From Muricoccus harenae (GTDB lineage: Bacteria > Pseudomonadota > Alphaproteobacteria > Acetobacterales > Acetobacteraceae): 64,000 nt of DNA. The stretch lies in the NCBI RefSeq assembly GCF_009848505.1, contig NZ_WWDL01000005.1:119115-183114 (forward strand), given 5' to 3'. Within the stretch, counting starts at the first letter, position 1. The number at the start of each line of letters is the position of its first letter. The translations under genes and the position numbers were made by a program. Of the stretch, positions 8,509 through 18,564 are shown one piece after another. The notes under the pieces are model-generated. The model had not been told where the DNA came from, did not search any database, and saw only the letters and a program-made list of their open reading frames with translations.

Positions 8509-8530
8509 CGCGCGCCCCCGCTCATCGCGC
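8500..8530 (-). repeat. 17-bp tandem duplication of a start region, making a 6-codon leader ORF
   Basis: CCCGCTCATCGCGC occurs at 8500-8513 and again at 8517-8530. Each copy holds an ATG on the minus strand. The upstream ATG reads MSGGAR and then TGA, and that TGA overlaps the exporter ATG as ATGA. The duplication therefore creates a short translated leader that could couple to the exporter. Confidence 0.75.
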
Positions 8531-8844
8531 CTGGGCCCGCCGCGGCAGCGGGATGGCGACCGGGGTAGGGATGACGCAGGGCGCCGCAGGCCGGTTTGTC
8601 ATGGAGGCACCGCTAAAATATTGGGCCGATCAATGCTATCCCAAACATGCTGCGGTGCAACATGCTGGGCCGGGTGGTAGCCATGCGCCGGTTCGGTAAA
8701 ACGGGGTCCAACGGGCGTGGACGGCGGTCGCGATCCCTGGCGAACTTGTTCCGCCGCCTCCCGCCCACTAGGTGAAGCGCCCTGAAAACTCCCTCCTTCT
8801 TCAAGGCCCGTCCTCCCGGGCCAGGAAAGACCAGACCCGAAACG
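8509..8844. other. 336-bp divergent intergenic region upstream of grpE
   Basis: No credible gene is present, and the hrcA gene often found upstream of grpE is absent. No CIRCE inverted repeat was seen. The less GC-rich part near 8610-8670 holds the leftward promoter candidate. CTTGTT at 8745 followed by CCCACTA at 8764-8770 weakly resembles an RpoH heat-shock promoter reading toward grpE. Confidence 0.5.
8633..8660 (-). promoter_or_regulatory. Candidate sigma-70 promoter of the exporter-hydrolase-heme run
   Basis: On the minus strand TTGCAC (8660-8655) and TAGCAT (8638-8633) are separated by 16 bases, about 125 bases upstream of the exporter start. A 9-bp direct repeat, AACATGCTG, occupies 8644-8652 and 8659-8667 with a 15-base period, overlapping the -35 hexamer. 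This is a plausible regulator site. Both calls rest on pattern only. Confidence 0.4.
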
Positions 8845-9411
8845 ATGAGCGATACCCCGAACGAATCGAAGCCCTACGAGGCCGACGGCCAGCCCCTGCC
8901 CGGCACCCCCCAGGATGCCACGGCCGGTGCTCCTCCAGGCGAGGCCCTGGACCTTGCCGCCGCGCTGGCGGAGATGCGCGACAAGTGGCTGCGCGCCGAG
9001 GCCGAGATGCAGAACCTCCGCAACCGGCACAAGCGCGAACTGGATGACGCCCGCAACTACGCCGTGACGAAGTTCGCCCGTGACGTCGCCGACGCCGCCG
9101 AAAACCTTCGCCGCGGCCTGGATGCCCTTCCCGCCACGTCCGAGGGCGACGATGACCCCATCGCCAAGCTGCGCGGTGGCTTCGAGGGGGTGGAACGCGC
9201 CTTCATCGCCATGCTGGAGCGCCATGGCGTGAAGGCCGAGAACCCCACCGGCAAGCCCTTCGACCCCGAGCTGCACCAGGCCATGGCCGAGCAGCCCGCA
9301 CCGGAGGGCGTGGAGCCGGGCACCGTCATCAACGCCTGGACCCCGGCCTGGACGCTGAATGGCCGCCTTCTGAAGCCCGCCATGGTGGTTGTTGCCGGCA
9401 AGCCGGCCTGA
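8845..9411 (+). CDS. grpE: Nucleotide exchange factor GrpE
   Basis: 188 residues, normal for the family. A disordered acidic N-terminus precedes the long coiled-coil helix (MRDKWLRAEAEMQNLRNR), and the C-terminal beta domain ends PAMVVVAGKP. GrpE dimers trigger ADP release from DnaK and act as a thermosensor. The ATG follows GAAACG with only a weak Shine-Dalgarno (CCAGGAAAG lies further 5'). dnaK follows after 181 bases and dnaJ after that, so the whole chaperone set is contiguous. Confidence 0.97.
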   Translation: MSDTPNESKPYEADGQPLPGTPQDATAGAPPGEALDLAAALAEMRDKWLRAEAEMQNLRNRHKRELDDARNYAVTKFARDVADAAENLRRGLDALPATSEGDDDPIAKLRGGFEGVERAFIAMLERHGVKAENPTGKPFDPELHQAMAEQPAPEGVEPGTVINAWTPAWTLNGRLLKPAMVVVAGKPA

Positions 9412-9450
9412 CAAGGCCTGCCTGAATCAGCGTTCAGGGCGCAGCAGGGT

Positions 9451-9479
9451 CTTGTCGCGCCGCCCATGCCTGAATACAT
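9451..9479 (+). promoter_or_regulatory. Weak candidate promoter upstream of dnaK
   Basis: CTTGTC at 9451-9456 followed about 16 bases later by GAATACAT resembles a heat-shock or housekeeping promoter. It lies in the 181-base grpE-dnaK gap, which otherwise contains no gene. Match quality is modest. GGAGAG at 9580-9585 is the dnaK ribosome site. Confidence 0.25.
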
Positions 9480-9592
9480 CGAGGGCCGACGGGGCATCCC
9501 GTCTCCCCAATCCCCATCCGAATGAACATTTGGGGCCATGCACGGTGCCGCAACACGGGCCGTGCCCCGGCCGCCGCAAAGGAGAGTAACGG

Positions 9593-11524
<1,932 letters not shown>

Positions 11525-11549
11525 TCGCCCTTGCGGTAGAGAGAATGAG

Positions 11550-11581
11550 GCGCCCGGCATCGCGGCAAGCGGGCCGGGCGC
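11550..11581 (+). terminator. Hairpin between dnaK and dnaJ
   Basis: GCGCCCGGC and GCCGGGCGC form a perfect 9-bp stem with a 14-base loop, followed by TTCCTCTTT. The interrupted T run suggests a leaky or attenuating terminator, which would lower dnaJ expression relative to dnaK. It could also be a 3' stabilising structure. Confidence 0.5.
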
Positions 11582-11650
11582 TTCCTCTTTGCGGCTTCTC
11601 CCTGGAATGCAACCCTACAGGGCAAGGATGCGCCCCGCATGGGAACCACA

Positions 11651-12796
11651 ATGGCCAAGCGTGATTACTACGAGGTGCTGGGCGTCGCCCGCGACGCGAA
11701 TGAGGACACGCTGAAGAAGGCGTTCCGCAAGCTCGCGATGCAGCACCACCCGGACCGCAACCCAGGCGACAAGGCCGCCGAGGCCAAGTTCAAGGAATGC
11801 AACGAGGCCTACGACGTCCTGAAGGATGCCGAGAAGCGTGCGGCCTATGACCGCTATGGCCATGCTGCCTTCGAGAATGGCGGCGGTGGTGGCGGCAATC
11901 CCTTTGGCGGTGGGTTCGCTGGCGGCGGCGGCTTCGAGGACATCTTCGAGCAGATGTTCGGCAATCTCGGCGCGCGTGGCCGGGGCAGCCAGAACAGCGG
12001 CCGCGGCTCCGACCTCCGCACCGAGGTGACGATCAGTCTCGAGGAAGCCTTCGCCGGCACCAAGACCACGATCCGCGTCCCCAGCTCCGTCTCCTGCGAC
12101 AACTGCTCCGGCAGCGGCGCGGAAGGCGGCAAGGCGCAGAGCGAGACCTGCGGCACCTGCAAGGGCGCCGGCAAGGTGCGTGCGCAATCGGGCTTCTTCC
12201 TGGTGGAGCGCGCCTGCCCCACCTGTGGCGGCAGCGGCCGCATCATCAAGAACCCCTGCAAGGTTTGCCATGGCGCCGGCCGCGTGCAGAAGGACCGCAA
12301 CCTCAACGTCACCATCCCGGCGGGCGTCGAGGAAGGCACCCGCATCCGCCTGAGTGGCGAAGGCGAGGCCGGGCTGCGCGGCGCCCCCCCGGGCGACCTC
12401 TATGTCGATATCGGCATCCGCCCCCACCCGATCTTCCAGCGGGAGGGCAACAACATCTTCATCCGCGTGCCCCTGCGCATGACGCAGGCCGCCCTGGGCG
12501 GCACGGTGGAGGTGCCGAGCATCGATGGCGGCCGCGCCCGCGTGTCCATCCCCTCGGGCACGCAGGCAGGCGACCAGTTCCGCCTGCGCGGCAAGGGCTT
12601 CTCCGTCCTCCGCAGCACCGCGCGCGGGGACATGTATGTGCAGGTCTCGGTGGAAACCCCGCAGAACCTCACCGCGAGGCAGCGCGAGCTGCTGGAGCAG
12701 TTCGAGGCCGAGGCGGAAGAGAACAGCCGCACCAGCCCGGAAAGCGAGGGCTTCTTCTCGCGGGTGAAGGAATTCTGGGAAGGCTTGGGCCGGTAG
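11651..12796 (+). CDS. dnaJ: Chaperone DnaJ (Hsp40)
   Basis: 381 residues. The J domain (1-70) carries HPD in [12 protein letters not shown] Gly/Phe-rich linker follows (about 75-115), then four zinc repeats [24 protein letters not shown] and CKVCHGAG, then the two-lobed substrate domain. The ATG at 11651 ([11 protein letters not shown]) is preferred over 11639 because the family starts there. It stimulates DnaK ATPase and delivers clients. Confidence 0.97.
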   Translation: MAKRDYYEVLGVARDANEDTLKKAFRKLAMQHHPDRNPGDKAAEAKFKECNEAYDVLKDAEKRAAYDRYGHAAFENGGGGGGNPFGGGFAGGGGFEDIFEQMFGNLGARGRGSQNSGRGSDLRTEVTISLEEAFAGTKTTIRVPSSVSCDNCSGSGAEGGKAQSETCGTCKGAGKVRAQSGFFLVERACPTCGGSGRIIKNPCKVCHGAGRVQKDRNLNVTIPAGVEEGTRIRLSGEGEAGLRGAPPGDLYVDIGIRPHPIFQREGNNIFIRVPLRMTQAALGGTVEVPSIDGGRARVSIPSGTQAGDQFRLRGKGFSVLRSTARGDMYVQVSVETPQNLTARQRELLEQFEAEAEENSRTSPESEGFFSRVKEFWEGLGR

Positions 12797-12802
12797 GGCT
12801 GC

Positions 12803-12905
12803 CCCGGGGAAAGCGCTGCTCTCCCCCGGACCCCCTATCGCCAGGAAACTGAGTTTTCTGGACCTTCCGCCTGTCACGGTGCGCCGAGGGGCCAAGCCCC
12901 TCGGC
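12803..12905. repeat. Palindromes 3' of dnaJ (families A and B)
   Basis: Three structures follow the dnaJ stop. CCGGGG with CCCCCGG and the tail ACCCCCTAT (12803-12837) matches family B. CCAGGAAAC with GTTTTCTGG forms a 9-pair stem with one G-U. GCCGAGGGGC with GCCCCTCGGC around a CAA loop (12883-12905) is a perfect family A hairpin. Any of these could end the chaperone transcript. Confidence 0.6.
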
Positions 12906-12962
12906 GACTGACATGGCAGCCCGTGCCGCCTTCCGGCCGGGACATCCACGGCAGTCCCGAAG

Positions 12963-13003
12963 AAAAAGATGGGGGTCCGGGGGAATTCCTTCCCCCGGCC
13001 TTA
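12963..13003 (-). terminator. Family B palindrome and T tract after gshB
   Basis: CCGGGGGAA and TTCCCCCGG form a perfect 9-bp stem with a 4-base loop (12977-12998). On the minus strand it starts 9 bases past the gshB stop and is followed by ACCCCCATC and then TTTTT. The spacing between stem and T tract is larger than in a standard intrinsic terminator. This is the clearest copy of the family. Confidence 0.65.
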
Positions 13004-13006
13004 CTT

Positions 13007-13954
13007 TTACCGCTTCGCCTCAATCGCGTCCCAGATCGCGCGCTCCAGATGCACCCCATCGAAGCGCGCCACCTCCTGGAGGCCCGTGGGCGAGGTCACG
13101 TTGATCTCGGTGAGATACCCGCCGATCACGTCGATCCCCACGAAGATCATTCCGCGCTTCTTCAGCTCCGGCCCGATCGCCGCGCAGATTTCGCGCTCGC
13201 GCTCGGTCAGCGTGGTCTGCACCGCCTTCCCGCCGACATGCATGTTCGACCGTGCCTCGCCTTCCGCAGGCACGCGGTTGATCGCGCCCATCGCCTCGCC
13301 GTCCACGAGGATGATGCGCTTGTCGCCCTGCCGCACGGCGGGGACGTATTTCTGGATCACCAGCGGCTCGCGCGAGCGCTCGGTGAACATCTCGATCAGC
13401 GAGTTCAGGTTGGAGTCATCCGGCCGCAGGTGGAACACCCCCGCGCCGCCATTCCCGAACAGCGGCTTGACGATGATATCGCCATGCGTCTCGCGGAAGC
13501 GCGCGATCCGCCGCCGGTCGGCGGTCACCAGCGTCTCGGGCATCAGCTCCGGGAAATGGGTGACGAACAGCTTCTCCGGTGCGTTCCGCACATGCGCCGG
13601 ATCGTTCACCACCAGCGTCTTCGGGTGGATGTGCTCCAGGATGTGGGTGGCCGTGATATAGGCCATGTCGAAGGGCGGATCCTGCCGCATCAGCACGACA
13701 TCCACGTCCTGCCCCAGGTCCAGCTCCGCCTCGGCCCCGAAGGTGAAGTGGTTCCCCTTCTCCCGCCGCACCTCCACCGGATGCGCCCAGGCCGTCACCC
13801 GGCCCCCATGCAGCGCCAGGTCGCGCACATGGTAGTGCCACAGCGCATGGCCCCGGGCCTGCGCCTCCAGCATCATCGCGAAGGTGCTGTCCCCCTCGAT
13901 CCCGATGCTTTCCATCGGGTCCATCTGCACCGCCACCCGCAGGGTCTTTGCCAT
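13007..13954 (-). CDS. gshB: Glutathione synthetase
   Basis: 315 residues. Joins gamma-glutamylcysteine and glycine with ATP to give glutathione. The family start [11 protein letters not shown] and [15 protein letters not shown] is followed by the ATP-grasp core: [15 protein letters not shown] (flexible loop), [23 protein letters not shown] and [19 protein letters not shown] (Mg-binding Asp, Glu, Asn). The ATG at 13954 is preferred to the one at 13963 because GAGGG sits 9 bases upstream of it and directly against the other. The gene stands alone on the minus strand; gshA is not in the window. Confidence 0.96.
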   Translation of the reverse strand: MAKTLRVAVQMDPMESIGIEGDSTFAMMLEAQARGHALWHYHVRDLALHGGRVTAWAHPVEVRREKGNHFTFGAEAELDLGQDVDVVLMRQDPPFDMAYITATHILEHIHPKTLVVNDPAHVRNAPEKLFVTHFPELMPETLVTADRRRIARFRETHGDIIVKPLFGNGGAGVFHLRPDDSNLNSLIEMFTERSREPLVIQKYVPAVRQGDKRIILVDGEAMGAINRVPAEGEARSNMHVGGKAVQTTLTEREREICAAIGPELKKRGMIFVGIDVIGGYLTEINVTSPTGLQEVARFDGVHLERAIWDAIEAKR

Positions 13955-14089
13955 GGCTGTCATCCCTCACTCGCGTCGGGATGTTTGGTCGCATTCCTCG
14001 CCTCGCCGCGCCAGAGGGAAGGGCAGGGCGGCGTTGCCCGGCGCCCCGCGTGTCGTCAGCAATGCCCCCGGTGACGGAGAAAAGAGAAG

Positions 14090-14121
14090 GGCCGGGGGGA
14101 AGGAGATCTTCCCGGCCCCGG
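14090..14121. repeat. Family B-like palindrome 3' of the SDR gene
   Basis: GGCCGGG and CCCGGCC arms enclose GGAAG/CTTCC-like bases, 17 bases beyond the SDR stop. The remainder of the 13955-14137 gap has no gene. No strong T tract follows. Confidence 0.45.
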
Positions 14122-14137
14122 CACCTATTTCCTCGGA

Positions 14138-14872
14138 TCAGTACGGGCTGGCGGTGGGACGGACGATCACCTCGCTGACGTCCACGTCATCGGGCTGCTC
14201 CACGGCATAGGCGATGGCGCGGGCGATGGCCTCGGGCGCGATGGCGATGCGGCGGAACCCGCGCATCTCCTCCCGCGCGGTGTCGTCCGAGATCGAATCC
14301 GCCAGCTCGGATTCCGTCACCCCCGGCGAGGTCACCGTCACCCGGATGCGATCGTTCTCCTGTCGCAGCCCCTCCGAGATCGCCGCCACGGCGAATTTGG
14401 TCGCGCAATACACGGCGGCCGTCGGGCTCACGGCATGTCCGCCGATCGAGGAAACATTCACGAACTGCCCGAAGCCCTGCGCCTTCATCACCGGCAGCCC
14501 GGCGGCGATGTCATGCAGCACGCCCCGGATGTTCACGTCGATCACCCGGTCCCACTCATCCACCTTCAGCGCATCCAGTGGCGAAAGCGGCATCACGCCG
14601 GCATTGTTCACCACCACATCCACCCGGCCGAATTCCTTGCGGGCGAAGCCGATGAACGCCTCGACATCCTCGCGCCGCGTCACGTCCACCGCGCGGAACC
14701 GCGCCACGCCGCCGGCCTGGTTGATCTCCGCCGCCAGCCTCCCCAGCCGCTCCGCCCGCCGCGCGCCGATCACCACCTTCGCGCCCCGCGCCGCCAGCAG
14801 CCGCGCAGTCGCCTCGCCGATCCCGCTGCTCGCGCCCGTGATCGCCACGACCTTCGATTCCACACCGGACAT
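14138..14872 (-). CDS. Short-chain dehydrogenase/reductase
   Basis: 244 residues, classical SDR. The NAD(P) loop is TGASSGIG, followed by NNAGVM, catalytic Ser in VSSIGG and the YxxxK motif in VYCATKFAV. An Arg pair (GARRAERLG) after beta-2 suggests NADP preference. The ATG at 14872 has AGGAG six bases upstream; an earlier ATG at 14902 lacks a site. It diverges from an AraC-type regulator whose start is 209 bases away, a common arrangement for a regulator and its target reductase. The substrate is unknown. Confidence 0.9.
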   Translation of the reverse strand: MSGVESKVVAITGASSGIGEATARLLAARGAKVVIGARRAERLGRLAAEINQAGGVARFRAVDVTRREDVEAFIGFARKEFGRVDVVVNNAGVMPLSPLDALKVDEWDRVIDVNIRGVLHDIAAGLPVMKAQGFGQFVNVSSIGGHAVSPTAAVYCATKFAVAAISEGLRQENDRIRVTVTSPGVTESELADSISDDTAREEMRGFRRIAIAPEAIARAIAYAVEQPDDVDVSEVIVRPTASPY

Positions 14873-15081
14873 GGAACACTCCTGCATCCAAGGCCCGGAC
14901 ATCCCAGGCCGCCGGAGCGCAAGGTCGGCGCAGGAGCCGCGCGAACGGTAGACCAGCCCTCCGGCATCCTTGCATGATCCTCCAGAACCCCTGTCAGCAG
15001 GCCCGGGACGGGATGAACTTCCCGCCTGCCGGCGTCACAACCGAAGCCCGCACAGGACCCGCACCGGAAGAAAGGCGCAGC

Positions 15082-16008
15082 ATGGATCGCGAAGATGAGT
15101 TCACCGCCCTGATCGCGCGCTTCGCAACGGAGGACGGCATCCACCCCAGCTCCATCCCGCGCGTCACCCTCATCCGCGCCTCGCAGCCCTCGGAGCCGGT
15201 CCATACCCTGTATGAATCCGCGCTCTGCTTTGTCGCGCAGGGGCGCAAGCAGGTGATCATGGGGCAGGGCGTCTATACCTATGACCGCAACAATTACCTC
15301 GCCGCCTCGGTCGACCTTCCCGTCATCGGCCAGGTGATCGAGGCGAGCCCCGAGCGCCCCTATCTCTGCCTCTGCCTGTCTCTCGACCCCACCACGCTGG
15401 GCGCCCTCATTCTTGAGGCCGGCTTGTCCGATCCGCCAGCCGCGCCGGGCGTGGCACCCGGCCCCGCCATCTCCCTCAGCCAGATGACGCCGGAGATCAC
15501 CGACGCCGCCACCCGCCTCCTCCGCCTGCTCGCCACCCCGCGCGACGCCGCCATCCTCGCCCCGCTCGCCGAGCGCGAGCTCCTCTATCGCGCCCTCGGT
15601 GGTGAGCAGCTCGCCCGCCTCCGCCAGATCGCCTTCCCCGACAGCCAGCTGCGCCGCGTCATGCGCGCCATCCACCGCATCCGGCAGGACCATGCCGAGC
15701 CCTTCGCGGTGGCCAAGATCGCCTCCGCCGCCGGCATGAGCCCCTCCGCCCTGCACCAGCACTTCAAGGCGGTCACCGGCATGAGCCCGTTGCAATACGG
15801 CAAGCGCCTGAGCCTGCAGGAGGCCCGCCGCCTGATCCTCAACCAGGGCATGGACGCCGCCAGCGCCGGCCACAGCGTCGGCTATGGCAGCCCGTCCCAG
15901 TTCAGCCGCGAATATGCCCGCCTCTTCGGCGCCCCGCCGATGCGGGATGCCGCCAGCTTCCGCGCCGCGCCAACCCGGCGCGAGGAGCTGGGCCTCCCGG
16001 CCGCCTAA
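15082..16008 (+). CDS. AraC-family transcriptional regulator (AraC_N type)
   Basis: 308 residues. The N-terminal half matches the AraC_N cupin-like domain (ESALCFVAQGRKQVIMG, YDRNNYLAASVDLPV) and the C-terminal third carries two helix-turn-helix units: VAKIASAAGMSPSALHQHFK and the VGYGSPSQFSREYARLFG signature. The ATG at 15082 has GAAAGG six bases upstream. It likely controls the divergent SDR gene in response to a small molecule. The stop codon lies inside a 14-bp tandem repeat. Confidence 0.92.
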   Translation: MDREDEFTALIARFATEDGIHPSSIPRVTLIRASQPSEPVHTLYESALCFVAQGRKQVIMGQGVYTYDRNNYLAASVDLPVIGQVIEASPERPYLCLCLSLDPTTLGALILEAGLSDPPAAPGVAPGPAISLSQMTPEITDAATRLLRLLATPRDAAILAPLAERELLYRALGGEQLARLRQIAFPDSQLRRVMRAIHRIRQDHAEPFAVAKIASAAGMSPSALHQHFKAVTGMSPLQYGKRLSLQEARRLILNQGMDAASAGHSVGYGSPSQFSREYARLFGAPPMRDAASFRAAPTRREELGLPAA

Positions 16009-16062
16009 GTCTCAGCGCCTGAGTCTCAGCGCCTGAGTCTCAGCACCTGAGTCTCGGCGCCT
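16007..16062. repeat. 14-bp tandem repeat, four copies, overlapping the AraC stop codon
   Basis: Unit GAGTCTCAGCGCCT at 16007-16020, 16021-16034, 16035-16048 and 16049-16062. The last copies vary by single bases, and the first is altered where it overlaps the TAA (16006-16008). Each unit contains CTCAG and CTGAG arms, so the array can form alternative hairpins and could act as a terminator. Confidence 0.9.
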
Positions 16063-16113
16063 GGGGCCGGACCCTCCCTGCCCTCCGGAACCGGCTTACG
16101 CTATGCGTCCCGC

Positions 16114-16977
16114 ATGCAGGCGCCTCATACCCTCACCGGAAAGACCCGCTTGGCCGGGGTCCTCGGCTGGCCCGTCGCCCATTCCCGCTCCCCCCGGCTG
16201 CACGGCTTCTGGCTCGCCCGCCACGGCATCGACGGTGCCTTTGTCCCCCTCCCGGTGCAGCCTGCGGACTTCGCCCAGGCCATCCGCTCCGTCGCGGCCC
16301 TTGGCTTCCGCGGCGCCAACGTCACCATCCCCCACAAGGAGGCAGCGCTGGCCGTCTGCGACTGGGTGGAAGACGAAGCCCGCCGTATCGGCGCCGTGAA
16401 CACCCTCGTCTTCCGCGACGGCCGGATCGAGGGATGGAACACCGATGGCTGGGGATTCCTCGAAAGCCTGCGCGAACAGGCGCCCCTTTTTCACGTGAAA
16501 CAGGGGCCCGCCGTCCTGCTCGGCGCCGGCGGCGGCGCCCGTGCGGTGGCCCATGCCCTACTCGCCGCCGGCTGCCCCCGCCTCACACTGGTCAACCGCA
16601 ACCCCGCCCGCGCCGAAGCCCTTGCGCGGGATCTTGCCGCCCATGGCGCCCCGGTGGAGGTCGCGGCCAGCCCGCCGCTTGAAGGCGCGGCCCTGCTGGT
16701 AAACACCACCAGCCAGGGCATGCAGGGCCAGCCTCCTCTCGCCATCGACCTCGCTCCCCTGCCGCCGGGGGCCGTGGTGGCGGACATCGTCTACGTCCCG
16801 CTCGAAACCCCGCTCCTCGCCGCCGCCCGCGCCCGTGGCCTCCCGGCGGTGGACGGCCTTGGCATGCTGCTCCACCAAGGCCGCCGCGGCTTCGAGGCCT
16901 GGTTCGGCGAGATGCCGGAGGTCACGCCAGAACTTCGCGCCTTCGTCGCCTCCGACATCCCGAAGCATGCCGCATGA
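16114..16977 (+). CDS. aroE: Shikimate dehydrogenase
   Basis: 287 residues. Reduces 3-dehydroshikimate to shikimate with NADPH in aromatic biosynthesis. Substrate residues sit in AHSRSPRLH and NVTIPHKEAAL (catalytic Lys) and in NTDGWGF (Asp). The NADP loop is LLGAGGGARAVAHAL, with NRNPARAEAL downstream. LVNTTSQGMQG and LGMLLHQGRRGFEAWFG are typical. No Shine-Dalgarno is obvious. Its last bases overlap coaE as ATGA. Confidence 0.96.
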   Translation: MQAPHTLTGKTRLAGVLGWPVAHSRSPRLHGFWLARHGIDGAFVPLPVQPADFAQAIRSVAALGFRGANVTIPHKEAALAVCDWVEDEARRIGAVNTLVFRDGRIEGWNTDGWGFLESLREQAPLFHVKQGPAVLLGAGGGARAVAHALLAAGCPRLTLVNRNPARAEALARDLAAHGAPVEVAASPPLEGAALLVNTTSQGMQGQPPLAIDLAPLPPGAVVADIVYVPLETPLLAAARARGLPAVDGLGMLLHQGRRGFEAWFGEMPEVTPELRAFVASDIPKHAA

Positions 16978-17615
16978 AGGTCTGGGCGCTCACCGGCGGC
17001 ATCGGCATGGGCAAGTCCACCGCCGCCGACACCTTCCGCCGCCTCGGCATCCCGGTCTTCGACGCCGATGCCGCCGTTCATCGCCTGCAGGGTCCCGGCG
17101 GCACCGCGGTCCGAGCCATTGAGGCCGCCTTTCCCGGCACCACCAGCCCCACCCCCCGCGGCCCCAGGGTGGACCGCGAGGCCCTGCGCCGCGCCGTCCT
17201 CGGCAATGACGCCGCCCTGAAGCGGCTGGAGGCCATCGTCCATCCCCTCGTCCGCCAGGAGGAACGCCGCTTCCTCGCCCAGGCCCGCCGCCGTGGTGCC
17301 CGGCTGGTGGTGCTGGACATCCCCCTGCTTTTCGAGACCGGCGGCGAAGGCCGGGCCGATGCGGTCATCGTCGTCACCGCCCCCTCGGCCATCCAGCGGG
17401 CCCGCGTCCTCCGCCGCAAGGGCATGACGGAGGAGCGGCTGAAGGCCATCCTCGCCCGGCAGGTGCCGGACGCGCTACGGCGCAGTCGGGCGGATCACCT
17501 GATCCATACCGGGCTGTCGCGGAACCATGCGCAGCGGGCCGTGCGGCGAGTGGTGGCTGCGGAGGCTCTGCCCCCGGCCCCGCCTTTGATCCCGCTCCCT
17601 GATCCAGCGCCTTGA
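16974..17615 (+). CDS. coaE: Dephospho-CoA kinase
   Basis: 213 residues. Phosphorylates dephospho-CoA in the last CoA step. The P-loop is GGIGMGKST, followed by VFDADAAVHRL; the substrate lid region has VLDIPLLFETGGEGRAD, and the LID arginines are in RVLRRKGMTEERL. The C-terminus is a Pro-rich tail longer than needed. Translation is coupled to aroE by a 4-base overlap. In related genomes dnaQ usually follows; here a chromate module intervenes. Confidence 0.96.
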   Translation: MKVWALTGGIGMGKSTAADTFRRLGIPVFDADAAVHRLQGPGGTAVRAIEAAFPGTTSPTPRGPRVDREALRRAVLGNDAALKRLEAIVHPLVRQEERRFLAQARRRGARLVVLDIPLLFETGGEGRADAVIVVTAPSAIQRARVLRRKGMTEERLKAILARQVPDALRRSRADHLIHTGLSRNHAQRAVRRVVAAEALPPAPPLIPLPDPAP

Positions 17616-17727
17616 CAGCGGTGCCCCGGCGGCCGTCACTTCGGGGCAAGGGGATGCTCGCGATCGCCCCGTGAGGCCTCGGCCGAAGCATCGCGTCCGG
17701 AACTCCTGCCATGGAGAGGACGCTCCC

Positions 17728-18564
17728 ATGCCTGCCCCAGACACCATCACCGTTGCCCAATTGTCCCGGCTCATCGGCCTCCCGGATGCGCCGCTCCTCA
17801 TCGATGTCCGCACGGAGGAGGACCACGCGGCCGATCCCCGGCTCCTGCCCGCCTCCATCCGCCGCGATCACCGTGGCGTGGACGGCTGGTCGGCCGGGTT
17901 GGCCGGCCGTTCCGCCGTCGTCCTCTGCCAGCGCGGCCTCAAGCTCAGCCAGGGCGTCGCCGCCTGGCTGCGCTGCAACGGTGCGCGGGCGGAGGTGCTG
18001 GAGGGCGGCTTCGAGGCCTGGGCTGGGGGCGGCCAACTGCTGCTGCGGCCCGATCACATTCCCGCACGCGATGCCCAGGGCCGCACCGTCTGGGTCACGC
18101 GCTCGCGCCCGAAGATCGATCGCATCGCCTGTCCCTGGCTCATCCGGCGCTTCGTGGACGCTCAAGCCGTCTTCCTCTTCGTCGCCCTCTCCGAGGTGCA
18201 GGCCGTCGCGGAGCGCTTCGGCGCGACGCCCTTCGACATTGAAGACGTGTTCTGGAGCCACCGTGGCGAGGAATGCACCTTCGACACCATGGTCACGGAA
18301 TTCGGCCTGCGCTCCGAGGCGCTCTCCCGCTTGGCCATGATCGTGCGCGGCGCCGATACCGACCGGCCCGGCCTCACCCCGCAATCCGCTGGCCTGCTCG
18401 CCGCCTCTCTCGGCCTGTCGCGCATGCATCGCGAGGACCTGGCCCAGCTTGACGCTGCGATGGGGTTGTACGACGCATTCTTCCGCTGGAGCCGCGACGC
18501 CGTCGCGGAGACGCATAACTGGCCGGCGCCCCAGCCGGGCGCCCGGACGGGAATCGTGGCATGA
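17728..18564 (+). CDS. chrB: Rhodanese-ChrB fusion, chromate-resistance protein
   Basis: 278 residues with two domains. Residues 1-105 form a rhodanese-like domain (LLIDVRTEED, active-site loop CQRGLKLS with Cys67, EGGFEAW). Residues about 120-270 match the ChrB C-terminal domain (SRPKIDRIACPWLIRRF, FWSHRGEECTFDTMV). ChrB proteins act in chromate sensing or reduction beside ChrA; the rhodanese part suggests a link to sulfur or thiol chemistry. AGAGGA lies 7 bases before the ATG. It overlaps chrA as ATGA, so the two are coupled. Confidence 0.85.
   Translation: MPAPDTITVAQLSRLIGLPDAPLLIDVRTEEDHAADPRLLPASIRRDHRGVDGWSAGLAGRSAVVLCQRGLKLSQGVAAWLRCNGARAEVLEGGFEAWAGGGQLLLRPDHIPARDAQGRTVWVTRSRPKIDRIACPWLIRRFVDAQAVFLFVALSEVQAVAERFGATPFDIEDVFWSHRGEECTFDTMVTEFGLRSEALSRLAMIVRGADTDRPGLTPQSAGLLAASLGLSRMHREDLAQLDAAMGLYDAFFRWSRDAVAETHNWPAPQPGARTGIVA

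Noticed and set aside
8509..8844. hrcA or a CIRCE element upstream of grpE
   Set aside because: No TTAGCACTC-type inverted repeat and no HrcA-like frame could be found.
16007..16062. CRISPR array
   Set aside because: The 14-bp units are directly adjacent with no spacers and no cas genes occur in the window.
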